Origin: RI-153 sp041391225
GTDB lineage: Bacteria; Chloroflexota; Anaerolineae; Caldilineales; Caldilineaceae
Length of the DNA: 64,000 bases
Assembly: GCA_041391225.1 (NCBI GenBank)
Contig: JAWKOL010000005.1
Span: 62,001-126,000 of the forward strand
Direction: 5' to 3'
Shown: positions 18,764 to 28,881 of the stretch, one piece after another
Numbering within the stretch: position 1 is the stretch's first letter
Layout: every line of letters starts with the position of its first letter
Notes under the pieces: generated by a model
What the model saw: only the letters and a program-made list of their open reading frames with translations
Database searches by the model: none
Told to the model about the DNA's origin: nothing
Translations under genes and position numbers: made by a program

Positions 18764-18829
18764 GTGGAGTGAGCACGCCCTCGTGCGGGTCTGAACTAGA
18801 AGACCCGTACGAGGGCGTACTCACTCCAC
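18764..18829. repeat. GGAGTGAGCACGCCC palindrome, copy 1
   Basis: A 29-nt left arm (18764-18792) pairs with 18801-18829, with one mismatch and one G-U pair around an 8-nt loop. It lies between convergent genes and has no T-run, so it is not a standard terminator. The arm sequence recurs near 42.98 and 47.98 kb, making it a repeat family rather than a chance hairpin. Confidence 0.8.
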
Positions 18830-18839
18830 TGAATTCGAC

Positions 18840-18957
18840 TTATCCCACAGCTATCCCACACTATCCCACAACATTCCAACATTTATCCCACACACAATCC
18901 CACACCTATCCCACATTTATCCCACAAAACCGGCTGCCAGGTGGGAAATCCCACACC
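18840..18957. repeat. Tandem TATCCCACA-type repeat
   Basis: About seven degenerate copies of TATCCCACA or ATCCCACA occur between 18840 and 18926, spaced 9-13 nt apart, followed by GTGGGAAATCCCAC (from 18941), which can fold back. No gene is visible. The units are too short and too uneven for a CRISPR array. Confidence 0.7.
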
Positions 18958-19100
18958 TGAGCCAGGGAAAATGGATCTCCTGTCGGCTTGACTTCGCATA
19001 GACTGTTTCACAGGAACTTGACGTGTCCCAATTCAGCCTCCTATAATCATCAGAATCGAAACATACCCATGACTCTACTGCAAAAAGGTCGCTCAAGGGC

Positions 19101-19234
19101 AAAAGTCCGACTTCTCTCAGGAGGGGAGCAACCGCAAATCACACAGAAGTCGGACTTTTCGCAGTGGAGTCACCCATAGATCAAAAAGGAACACAGATTT
19201 GAAATCCGTGTTCCTCTTGATCCGTGTCCACAAG
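19101..19234. repeat. Two further inverted repeats downstream of yceI
   Basis: AAAAGTCCGACTTCT (19101-19115) is an exact reverse complement of 19145-19159. Next, GGAACACAGATTT (19188-19200) pairs with AAATCCGTGTTCC (19202-19214) with one mismatch, followed by ATCCGTGTCCACAAG. The second belongs to the GTGGACACGGATT hairpin family. Both lie in the gene-free space between convergent mvaS and yceI. Confidence 0.7.
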
Positions 19235-19263
19235 GCTATGCTGTGTGTCGGCTATGGAGCCAG

Positions 19264-19809
19264 TTACGCCTCAGCCGCTTGCGCTTCGGCCTGTTCCACC
19301 AGCTCAACTTCGATGGAGATCTTCACCTGCTCGCCCACGAGGACGCCGCCGGTTTCCAGCGGAGCGTTCCAGTTAAGCCCCCACTCCTTGCGGTCGATGG
19401 ACGTGGCGGCCGAGAAGCCGGCGCTGGTGGTGCCCCACGGGCTTTTGGCCTTGCCCACGAACTCAGTGTCGAGAACAACTTCCTTGGTCACGTCGCGGAT
19501 GCTCAACTGGCCGTAGATCTTCCCGTGGCTGTCGTTGGTCTTCTCGATGCGGGTGCTCTTGAAGGTGATCGCCGGGTACTGCTCAACGTTGAGGAAATCC
19601 GCCGATTTCAGGTGACCGTCGCGCTGACCGTCACGGGTGCTGATGCTGGCCGCCTGAATCTCGACGTTCACCGACGAGTTTTCGGGGTTCTGCTCATCGA
19701 AGTGTACCTGTCCGCTGAAATCTTCGAAGCGACCGCGCACGGTGCTGATCATCATGTGACGAACCGAGAATTCAACCGACGAATGTGAATTGTCCAATTG
19801 CCAGGCCAT
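19264..19809 (-). CDS. YceI family lipid-binding protein
   Basis: YceI proteins form a beta-barrel that binds polyisoprenoid or other lipids. The 181-residue product starts WQLDNSHSSVEFSVRHMMISTVRGRFEDFSG and contains FKSTRIE, YGQLSIRDVTKEVVLDTEF and FSAATSIDRKEWGLNWN, all typical. There is no signal peptide, so it should be cytoplasmic, unlike periplasmic E. coli YceI. It is transcribed divergently from a TetR gene across two matching palindromes that overlap its promoter, so it is very likely repressed by that regulator. Confidence 0.93.
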   Translation of the reverse strand: MAWQLDNSHSSVEFSVRHMMISTVRGRFEDFSGQVHFDEQNPENSSVNVEIQAASISTRDGQRDGHLKSADFLNVEQYPAITFKSTRIEKTNDSHGKIYGQLSIRDVTKEVVLDTEFVGKAKSPWGTTSAGFSAATSIDRKEWGLNWNAPLETGGVLVGEQVKISIEVELVEQAEAQAAEA

Positions 19810-19864
19810 GATAGGTTTCCCTTTCGAGTCGTAGAAATGGTTTTTGTGTTTTACTTGACTAAGT

Positions 19865-19919
19865 GGACTTGAGTCCGCTTGTGTGGTAAAATGATAGCGG
19901 ACTCGGGTCCGTTTGTCAA
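19865..19919 (-). promoter_or_regulatory. yceI promoter with two TetR-type operators
   Basis: On the minus strand TTGACA (19919-19914) and TATCAT (19896-19891) are separated by 17 nt. Palindromes GGACTTGAGTCC (19865-19876) and GGACTCGGGTCC (19899-19910) share the consensus GGACTYGRGTCC and are 34 bp apart centre to centre; the second sits inside the spacer. The adjacent TetR gene is the obvious candidate repressor. Confidence 0.75.
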
Positions 19920-19949
19920 GATGGTTTAACGTTAAACTTTTGTTAGAGA

Positions 19950-20594
19950 ATGTCTATGCAAAACAATGAACCGATGATTCCGCTCTCCATCAACCTGGAA
20001 GGTGACAGCGAAGACCGCGCCGAGCGCCGCGACGCCGTCGAAAACCGGCAGCGCGTGCTGGCCGCAGCCAAAGCGTTGTTCGCCGAACACGGCGTGGCCA
20101 ACGTCCACATGGCGCAGATTGCCGAGGCGGCGGGGGTGGGCAAGGGGACGCTCTACCGCCGTTTCGCCAATAAAGCCGATCTGTGTCAGGCGCTGATGCA
20201 CGATCAACTGAGCGAGCATCAAGAGGCGATCCTGGCGCGGCTGCACGGCATGCAAGAGGCGAAAGCCCCTTACCTGGAGCGATTGAAGGTTTTTTTTGAG
20301 GAGGTTGTTGTCTTCACCGAGCGGCATGTACCGCTGCTGTGCGAGGTACAGCGTGGCGGGCAAATCGGGGGATCGACGGCGGCGCGCCCTTTTTCAGTGG
20401 CAGCACATGACCGTGAGCGGTCTGCTCACGCGGCCGTGCGCGCCGGCGAACTGCCATCCGACACCGACGTTCCCATGCGCGTCGATCTGCTGCTGGCGCC
20501 GCTGACCGCGTCTTATTTTCGGTATTTGCGGCGGCGACACAGCCTAGAGGCGATCCGTGAGGCGTTGCGGGAGGGTGTTGGGATGATGGGGTGA
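19950..20594 (+). CDS. TetR family transcriptional regulator
   Basis: Residues about 28-75 form the TetR helix-turn-helix domain (AAKALFAEHGVANVHMAQIAEAAGVGKGTLYRRF with conserved G-TLYRRF). The C-terminal ligand domain is variable. Between about 20390 and 20436 another frame gives FQWQHMTVSGLLTR, which fits the family better than the printed frame, so a pair of compensating indels is likely. The regulator probably represses yceI and possibly itself through the two GGACTYGRGTCC palindromes upstream. The inducer cannot be predicted. Confidence 0.9.
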   Translation: MSMQNNEPMIPLSINLEGDSEDRAERRDAVENRQRVLAAAKALFAEHGVANVHMAQIAEAAGVGKGTLYRRFANKADLCQALMHDQLSEHQEAILARLHGMQEAKAPYLERLKVFFEEVVVFTERHVPLLCEVQRGGQIGGSTAARPFSVAAHDRERSAHAAVRAGELPSDTDVPMRVDLLLAPLTASYFRYLRRRHSLEAIREALREGVGMMG

Positions 20595-20633
20595 TGACTT
20601 CGGTATTGAATGTGCGGCTTTACCGATGGTTTT

Positions 20634-21132
20634 CTACTTGAGTTGGTCGTTGAGCGCAGCAATGTACCGTTCCTGTGCAGCTATGGTCTCCTGGAGTTCG
20701 TGAATTTGTAGTTCCAATAGCGCCAACTTCCCTTCGATCACTTCTCGAAGTTGCTGGGCAAGTCGGTAACGAACAAGTTGGGGACGGTTCAGGCGGGGGA
20801 GTGCGATGTGAAATCGCCCAGTTTCAGTTAGGTGCTCCAATTGACCATTCTGTGCGTTGAGTCGGTAGTGCTGTGCAAAAATGTTCTGTAATGGGTGCAG
20901 TATCCGCAAGCCGGTTTCGTACTCCGCCGATGTAGGCCAGTAGGTATGTTTGTACTGATCGCACCGAACCGCAGGCATAGACGAGATTCTCCAAACTGTC
21001 GTCACCATCGGCGCTTAGGGGGCGATAGTGATCGACAGTTAGCAGACCGCCAGATGAATCTTCGGTAACGCCGCAATAGCCACAGGAAAAACCATAGCGC
21101 TGGGGTATTAGCTCTAGATCAGGCCGAGACAT
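20634..21132 (-). CDS. HNH endonuclease family protein, one frame break
   Basis: The N-terminal frame holds a zinc-type HNH core: CGYCGVTEDSSGG, LLTVDHYRPLSADGDDSLENLVYAC, with the catalytic His in VDHYRP. Near 20965 the frame changes and continues CDQYKHTYWP, TGLRILHPLQ and a C-terminal coiled coil ending in HELQETIAAQERYIAALNDQLK. The complete product is about 165 residues. It overlaps the upstream coiled-coil gene by 14 nt, so the two are coupled. Possible roles are a nicking nuclease of a small defence or toxin module or a domesticated nuclease; nothing nearby decides. Confidence 0.75.
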
Positions 21133-21430
21133 GAGGGTCCCAATTCAGCGTCTGGCCAGTCAGACGTTGATATTGGCTCTCCAGCGCAATGATTTGGGCG
21201 TCCAGTTCTTTAGTGCGATCTGTCAGTTCCGCTTGCTGACTGGTGGCGCGTCCGATTGCGGCGCGTAATGTACGCAAGTAGAGAATCGTATCGCCTTCGA
21301 TATTTTTGGACTGACTGTCGATCTGCTCCAGCCCTACCTGATAGGTGCGTTGCTCCGGCTGCGACAGACTTTCGCCTTTGACAACGCGTAGATGTAGCGA
21401 CCACCATTCCTCGTAGTCAAAATCGAGCAT
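21119..21430 (-). CDS. Small coiled-coil protein paired with the HNH nuclease
   Basis: The 103-residue product begins MLDFDYEEWWSLHLRVVKGESLSQPEQRTYQ and continues as a long helical region rich in Gln, Glu and Leu. I know no function. The start overlap with the HNH gene (14 nt) suggests the two products act together, for example as an adaptor or inhibitor of the nuclease. ATG 21430 follows AAGGAGG by about 6 nt. Confidence 0.65.
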   Translation of the reverse strand: MLDFDYEEWWSLHLRVVKGESLSQPEQRTYQVGLEQIDSQSKNIEGDTILYLRTLRAAIGRATSQQAELTDRTKELDAQIIALESQYQRLTGQTLNWDPHVSA

Positions 21431-21626
21431 CGTAGCCCTCCTTGATGCCAGATCTGTTCAACACTAGCCCGACACGATGTGTCATCGTTATCACCAACGG
21501 AGCAAGCAAGTCAACGAAGTCGCGAGCCGCAAGTGGGTGCATTCCTGATGTCCCGAAAGTCAGAGATCGTCGGTTGTGCGATCACACGCAGGCAAAGAAA
21601 ACGGCAAAGACTTCTCCGGGCATCTG

Positions 21627-22419
21627 TTAGCGAACCCCACCCACATTTTCGCCTAGGAATGCAAGTAACTGCTGCCACGCCTTACCCCCCGCGCCAGGAC
21701 CGTCGTAGTTCTCCGCGGTGAGGAAGGCGTGACCGACGCCGTCGTAGATGGTGACTGTGTTCTCGATGCCGGCCTGGTTGAGGGCCTCCTCAAACGCGGT
21801 GACCTCACTGATCGGGATCTGCTGATCCTCCGCGCCGAAGATGCCGAGGACGGGCTGCGCGTCGGCCAACGCGGCAAGCTGCGCGGGATCGTCCACGGTG
21901 GAGCCGTAGAGAGAGCACCGCGGTCAGCGCGTCGCGGCACTGAGGCCCAGTTGTAACGATTGCTCGCCGCCAAGCAGAACCCCACCGACGCCACTCGCGC
22001 GCATCCACCCCATCCAGCCCACGTAGATAGGAGAGCGCACTGTCCGCATCGGCCCAGATGACGTCGTTGGGCGTGGTGATGCGCATCAGCGCCGGGGACA
22101 GTCGTCGCCACGCCCGCTGTAGACATCCGGCGCCAGGACGACGTATCCCTCTTCGGCCAGGGCGTCGGCGAGGTGCGGGGATCTCCCCGTTCAGCCCCAC
22201 CATTCGTGTAGCAAAAGCACCGCCGGATGAGGACCGTCTTGCAGGGCGGGCGACGTAGCCCTGCAACGTGAGGCCGTTTTCACCGGCGAAGGTGACGTTG
22301 TGGCCGTCCTCAACGGCGACGCCGAAATTCGTGTCATAGACGATGATGCCGGCCAACACCGCCACCGCCAATACAACCACTGCCAACAAACCAAGCCCGA
22401 TGCGGATAATCCATTTCAT
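21627..22419 (-). CDS. Membrane-anchored dienelactone hydrolase family protein, frame breaks
   Basis: An N-terminal helix (RIGLGLLAVVVLAVAVLAGIIVY) precedes an alpha/beta hydrolase. Joined across frames it gives GYVARPA, PHPAVLLLHEWWGLNG, the nucleophile elbow GFCLGGEQSLQL (Cys as in dienelactone hydrolases), LGIFGAEDQQIP with the acid residue and VGHAFL with the His. Frame breaks occur near 22255, 22185, 22100, 21965 and 21905. It probably hydrolyses esters or lactones at the outer face of the membrane. The start ATG at 22419 is preceded by AGGAG at 10 nt. Confidence 0.78.
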
Positions 22420-22449
22420 TGAGTAGATGCTCCTATGATTTTTGATTCT

Positions 22450-22532
22450 GTATAGTCCGTGAAATCCGTGTCCAGAATTCCGAACCCGCGCTGAATCCGT
22501 GTTCGTTCCAATCCGTGTCCACAACTCAACAC
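22450..22532. repeat. Degenerate ATCCGTGTCC repeat
   Basis: GAAATCCGTGTCC, GAATCCGTGTTCG and CCAATCCGTGTCCACAAC occur within 80 nt, all in one orientation. These are half-sites of the GTGGACACGGATT hairpin family found complete at 42.8 kb. No gene is visible between the hydrolase and ettA starts, so this divergent space must also carry promoters. Confidence 0.6.
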
Positions 22533-22708
22533 TTTGGTCCAACAGAATAATTGCCACAAGGTGCAACGTCTGTATGCCAGGTTGGCATTGGCCAATCCTG
22601 GTGAAAATGGTCCGACCAAAAGGATCGCGTTTGCGTCCGCCTGTGCTACAATGCGGATCGCCATTTACCGGGAAACGCTGTAACAGGACAAAAAAGGGAT
22701 TTCAAACG

Positions 22709-24380
<1,672 letters not shown>

Positions 24381-24399
<19 letters not shown>

Positions 24400-24465
24400 G
24401 GATCAGTGTACGATCTGAAATCTCCCAATCGCCTGATCTCCCAATCTCCCAATCTCTACCTGCCG
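24381..24465. repeat. Heptamer-type repeat between the two ABC-F genes
   Basis: GAGATTAGGCGACTAAG on the left and AAATCTCCCAATCGCC, TGATCTCCCAATCTCCCAATCTC on the right form an imperfect dyad of the ATTGGG family. The left arm overlaps the last codons of ettA as printed. Confidence 0.65.
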
Positions 24466-24473
24466 GATCGCCG

Positions 24474-26125
24474 TCAACATCCACGCTCAGCGTCACCTAC
24501 ATCATTAGCCCATCTTTACGGATCTCTCTGGAGATCCACGATGACCGCTGCACAGGACTCGTGGGGCCGAGCAGCGGCGGAAATCCACCCTGTTGCGCGT
24601 GCTGGCCGGTCATTTGACTGCCGACGGCGGCGCCGTCATGCGCCAGAGCGGGCTGACTGTGGGCTATCTGCGCCAGGAGCCTGTGCTGGCCGCAGGGCGT
24701 ACGGTGTGGGAAGAGGGGCTAACCGCGTCTCCACCGAACTACACAAAATCGAAGACGAGTTGGCGGCGTGCGAGGGCGCGGCTGGGTGATCCGGCTGTCT
24801 ACGGAGATGAAGAGCGGCTGGCGCGCGTCCTCGATGAACAGGCGCGTCTGCTCCAGCGCTTCGAGGGCGCAGGCGGCCTCAACTACGAAGGACGTGTCCG
24901 CCGCCTTGGCCCGCGTCGGATTCGAGCGAGAACAAGATCTGTCGCTCCTCACAGAAACCCTCAGCGGTGGGCAGCGCAAGCTGGTGGGGTTAGCCAAGTT
25001 GCTGGTCACAACGCCCAAGTTGCTCCTCTCGATGAGCCGGACAACCTGGACATGGTGGGCAAAACGCTGCTCGAATCCATCATTCGCGACTACAAGGGCG
25101 GCGTCGTCATCGTCAGCCATGATCGCTACCTGCTCGACGTCGTCGCCGACGAGATCGCCGAACTCGAAGACGGGCGCATGACCGTCTACCCCGGCAACTA
25201 CTCGGAGTATGCCTTCGAGAAACAGGCGCGGCTTTGCGCCAACAGCAGCTCTTCCAGGCGCAACAGAGAAGGAGATCAGCACGTCTGGAGCAGGCGGCCA
25301 AGCGTCTCCTGATCTGGGGGCGCACCTACGACAACGAGAAGCTAATCAAGCAGCAAGGCCATCGAGAAGCGCATCGAACGCATCGACCGCATCGACAAGC
25401 CTGTCTCGACGCAAGCGCATGGCGTTGGAACTCTCGAGCTGGCGCGGCAGCAACAAAGTGCTGGAAATCAGCGATCTCGACCGCGTATTCGCCACCGAAA
25501 CAGCGAGAAGATCGTCCTCGCCGGGGTGAACCTGCTGCTCTGGCACGGGGAACGGGTGGGGCTGGTGGGGCCGAACGGCGCGGGCAAGTCGGTCCTCTTT
25601 CGGCTCATCCTGGGCGAAGACGAACCCAGCGGCGGCGCGATTGCCATTGGTCCTAGTGTCAACGTGGGCTACTACGCCCAGCAACACGAAACCCTCGACT
25701 ACAATCTGACCCTGATCGAGACGATCCGCAACGCCGCGCCGTTGAGTGAACCGAACGCGGTCAACTTTCTGGGGCGTTTTCTCTTCACCTACGAACAGGC
25801 GCGCAGCAAGGTGAGCACGCTATCGGGCGGGGAGCGCAGCCGCTTGCAGATGGCGTTGCTCATGCTCTCCAACGCCAACTGCCTGTTGCTGGATGAGCCG
25901 ACCAACAACCTCGACATCGCCTCGGTGGAAGTGCTCGAAGATGTGCTCACCGACTTCGAGGGCACGGTGCTGGTGATCTCCCACGACCGTTACTTCCTCG
26001 ACCGTGTGGTGGGGCGCATCGCCGATCTCGAAGACGGCGCTGTCACCGAATACATTGGCGGCTACAGCGATTTCCAGGCCGAGAAGGCCGAGCGGAAACG
26101 GCGACAGCGGACGAAACGCAGGTGA
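24474..26125 (+). CDS. Second ABC-F family ATPase (Uup/YfmR-like), N-terminal half with frame breaks
   Basis: Frames join to LSVTYISH, GLVGPSGGGKSTLLRVLAGHLTA, a coiled linker, TLSGGQRKLVGLAKLLVTTPKLLLLDEPDNHLD, then a second clean ATPase with LVGPNGAGKSVLFRLILG, TLSGGERSRLQMALLML and LLLDEPTNNLDIASVEVLE. The protein is about 545 residues and has no membrane helices, as in ABC-F proteins acting on ribosomes. At least six indels lie between 24500 and 25520 and none after. The true start codon is not visible near 24474, probably lost to an error. An antibiotic-resistance role cannot be inferred. Confidence 0.85.
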
Positions 26126-26133
26126 TCGGCAAT

Positions 26134-26168
26134 AAAAAAAGGACGGCCCGTCGGGCCGTCCTTTTTTT
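26134..26168. terminator. Bidirectional Rho-independent terminator
   Basis: GGACGGCCC (26141-26149) pairs perfectly with GGGCCGTCC (26153-26161), flanked by seven A on the left and seven T on the right. It serves both the ABC-F gene and the convergent cytochrome operon. Confidence 0.95.
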
Positions 26169-26185
26169 GTTGTCGTTCAGATTGT

Positions 26186-27067
26186 CTACTGGCTCTGTTC
26201 AAGCAACCAGGTGACGAGGCTGTTGATCTCTTCCTCGCTCATGGTCTCGGTGAAGTTGGCCGGCATGATGCCTGCCATGTAGCCTTCCACCAGGTAAGCG
26301 CCCGGTTCCACAATGCTCTGGTGGATGTAATCCTCGGCGCTGAGACCGGCGACGCGGCTGGCGGCGTTTTCGGCCAGGTTGCCCATGTTCGGGCCGACCG
26401 GTCCGCGGCTGGACGCTGTCTGATCGGCGTTCAGGTTGTGGCAACCGACACAGGCCATGACGGTGAAGAGCGTTTCCGGATCACGTGGCCCTTCGGATGG
26501 GGTGGCTGCATCGGCAGTTTCCAGCGGAGCATCGCCGATGGTCTGTTCGGCAACGGGCTTGCGTACGTCTTGGAAGGGCTGCCACGGATCTTCTTCGGCT
26601 GTCTGTTGCAGCGCTGCTTGCTCGAAGTTCATCACGTAGGCCGTCACGGCTTCCACCTGATCGCCGCGCATCGGGCCACCGTAGCTGCTGCCCCACGTGG
26701 GCATGATCTGCACCCACTGCGTTTTCGTCTTGCTGGGGCGACCGGCGGCGACGGTCAACTGCACGTAGTCTTCGAGGGTGCCTGTCCAGCCCACGTCTTC
26801 GATTCGATGGGCGAAGAAGTAATGGCTGTTCAGGGCAGGCGCCACACCGGGCAATCCTTTGCCATCCGGTCCATGACAGCTTGCGCAGTTGTTGTAGTAG
26901 AGCGCCGCCCCGTTCTCGACCTCGCGCCCTTCCCAACTGGCGGTCTGCGCTTCCATGCGCGCCTCTTCGGTGAGCAGGACGAGCAGCACCAGCGCAATCG
27001 CGCCTAGCGAGGCAAGGATGCCAAGGAGAATCTTTAGAATGGGTGACTTGATGAATAGACCCTGCAT
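26186..27067 (-). CDS. Membrane-anchored dihaem cytochrome c of the bc complex
   Basis: The 293-residue protein has an N-terminal membrane anchor (ILKILLGILASLGAIALVLLVLL) and two c-type haem sites, CASCHG (about residue 60) and CVGCHN (about 210), with distal methionines available in IMPTWG and IMPANF. It is the last gene of a Rieske-cytochrome b-cytochrome c operon, 18 nt after cytochrome b, and should accept electrons from the Rieske centre on the outer face. Two haems in one chain instead of cytochrome f or c1 is common outside proteobacteria. Confidence 0.92.
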   Translation of the reverse strand: MQGLFIKSPILKILLGILASLGAIALVLLVLLTEEARMEAQTASWEGREVENGAALYYNNCASCHGPDGKGLPGVAPALNSHYFFAHRIEDVGWTGTLEDYVQLTVAAGRPSKTKTQWVQIMPTWGSSYGGPMRGDQVEAVTAYVMNFEQAALQQTAEEDPWQPFQDVRKPVAEQTIGDAPLETADAATPSEGPRDPETLFTVMACVGCHNLNADQTASSRGPVGPNMGNLAENAASRVAGLSAEDYIHQSIVEPGAYLVEGYMAGIMPANFTETMSEEEINSLVTWLLEQSQ

Positions 27068-27085
27068 GTCAGATCGTCACTCCTG

Positions 27086-28714
27086 TTAGTTGGGTAACCG
27101 CAAGTCGGACACATAGTCGAGGAACTTCTCTTTCCAGCCGTATTCTTCCCAGTAGAGGGAATCCTCGTGCAGCCAGAAGCTCCGTTCGAAGAAGCCTTCG
27201 ACGCCTTGCGCGTCGTACCAGTGGACCTGCCAGTGCAGCCGTTTCAGGCTGGGCTGATCCTGCGTGATGTCCAACACGGCGTAAGCGGCGTTGAAATCGG
27301 GATCGGTCTCTTCGTAGAAGGTGACGCCCTCGCGGAAATGATGCATCAATTCGGCGAAGTGTTCATCCTGCTCTTCCACCGGGTATTCCAAGTCGGTGCG
27401 GAAGGAACCAATCGGCAGATGTGCGTAGCCGATCTCACGCACCAGGCCGGCGCCTTCTTCTGGCATGATCTCCTGCACCACTTCCACCGACGGCGCACCC
27501 TTGACGGCGTACTCAGGCGTACCCATCCAACTCAACACGATCATCACCACGCCGGCCACGATACCGCTGACGATGGCCACGCGGCGGTCACGCGCACGGC
27601 GGCTGGGGTTCATGTCCAGGTAGGGGATGGCCATGAGCAGCACGAGCAGAATGCCCGGTACGGCCACGCCGGCCCAGAACTTGTCGGCCACTTTGAGCAG
27701 ACCCTGCAACCAGTAGAAATACCAGGGCGCCACGGTGTGCAGCGGCGTCGACTGCGGGTTGGCGATGTTCTCCAGCGGCGCCTGGAAGAAGAAGACTGTC
27801 AGCAAAATCGACAGCGTGGTGAACGCCGTCAGGAAGCTGAGTTCGTCTACCATGACGTCGGGCAAGAAGTAGACGCGCTTGTCGGCGGGGACACGGTTGG
27901 CGGTGTCTTCGCCGACTTCTTCCTCGTCCGCGGGCAAGCTGATGCCGAAATGCACCACTTTGTAGTAATGTACAAAGAAGAAGAGGATCAGCAGCAACGG
28001 CAGGAAGATCACATGCAACAGGTAAAAGCGCAGCAGACCGTTGGCGCCGATGTCGGGCGCGCCACGGGCCAGCAGGTTGACGGTTTCACCCACCACCGCC
28101 GGCGGCATCGCTTCGGCCATAGACGTGCCGATGGTCACCGCCCAGAAGGCGAGCTGATCCCAGGGCAGCAAGTAACCGGAGAAGCTGAGGAAGAGTGTGA
28201 TCACCAGCAGAATGACGCCGGTAAACCAGGTGAACTGGCGCGGCGCCTTGTAGCTGCCCGTCAGGTAAGTACGCACCATGTGCGCCGTGACAATCGCCAC
28301 CATCGCTTCTGCGCCAAGGCGGTGCAGGTCGCGTAGGAACTGCCCGAAGGGCACGTTGCTGAGCAGGCGGATCATGTCGACGTAGGCGCGTTCTGGGGAA
28401 GGCGCATACCAGATCATGAGCAGCAGGCCCGTGATCAGTTCAAGGAAGAATAGGTAGGTTGAGAGCAGGCCCAACCGGAAGGTGTGATTCCACTTGGTCA
28501 CACTTTCGTGGTAATAGGTGGGCTTGATGTGAAGCAAAAAGGCTTCACTGTGTGGCTTCAGGCGAGGATTCGGACGGCCAGCCGGTTCCCCGCGCAGCAT
28601 CTTGCGAAACTCGCCGGGGCTGATGCCGGCTGTGACCCGGGTGAAGACATCTTCGAGAGCCGCGGCGCTGGCGCCGATGACTCCCTTTTCGCGAATGTCT
28701 TGCATCACGCTCAT
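27086..28714 (-). CDS. Cytochrome b subunit of a b6-type bc complex
   Basis: The 542-residue protein oxidises quinol and carries two b haems. The ligand pairs are H-x13-H in DLHRLGAEAMVAIVTAHMVR and H-x14-H in LLHVIFLPLLLILFFFVHYY; the 14-residue spacing is the b6-type pattern. SGYLLPWDQLAFWAV forms part of the quinol site, and PWYFYWLQGLLK stands for the PEWY loop. A long hydrophilic C-terminal region (from about residue 400) is present, ending in FLDYVSDLRLPN. It is the middle gene of the operon and is intact. Confidence 0.95.
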   Translation of the reverse strand: MSVMQDIREKGVIGASAAALEDVFTRVTAGISPGEFRKMLRGEPAGRPNPRLKPHSEAFLLHIKPTYYHESVTKWNHTFRLGLLSTYLFFLELITGLLLMIWYAPSPERAYVDMIRLLSNVPFGQFLRDLHRLGAEAMVAIVTAHMVRTYLTGSYKAPRQFTWFTGVILLVITLFLSFSGYLLPWDQLAFWAVTIGTSMAEAMPPAVVGETVNLLARGAPDIGANGLLRFYLLHVIFLPLLLILFFFVHYYKVVHFGISLPADEEEVGEDTANRVPADKRVYFLPDVMVDELSFLTAFTTLSILLTVFFFQAPLENIANPQSTPLHTVAPWYFYWLQGLLKVADKFWAGVAVPGILLVLLMAIPYLDMNPSRRARDRRVAIVSGIVAGVVMIVLSWMGTPEYAVKGAPSVEVVQEIMPEEGAGLVREIGYAHLPIGSFRTDLEYPVEEQDEHFAELMHHFREGVTFYEETDPDFNAAYAVLDITQDQPSLKRLHWQVHWYDAQGVEGFFERSFWLHEDSLYWEEYGWKEKFLDYVSDLRLPN

Positions 28715-28881
28715 AGTCTTGTTTCTCTCCTAGTACAGTGCGTTGCCAATTCCCTGCTGAAATTCGACCGCTCTAAGCCTGATCGTGCCAGTCTGCGAAT
28801 TCCCGTAGGGATCTACTAGCTTTCACGTCGATAATACTTGCCGACACGTCCTGCAAAGCTGCAACGAATGGGTACCGACCG

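Noticed and set aside
18764..18829. Rho-independent terminator
   Set aside because: The hairpin is long and GC-rich but has no following T-run on either strand, and the same sequence recurs in a divergent region.
18840..18957. CRISPR array
   Set aside because: Units are about 9 nt with irregular short spacing, no 25-40 nt repeats, no unique spacers and no cas genes.
27167..28336. Long open frame (389 codons) antisense to cytochrome b
   Set aside because: The translation is His/Gln-rich without domains and mirrors the codon pattern of cytochrome b, whose haem ligands are intact on the other strand.
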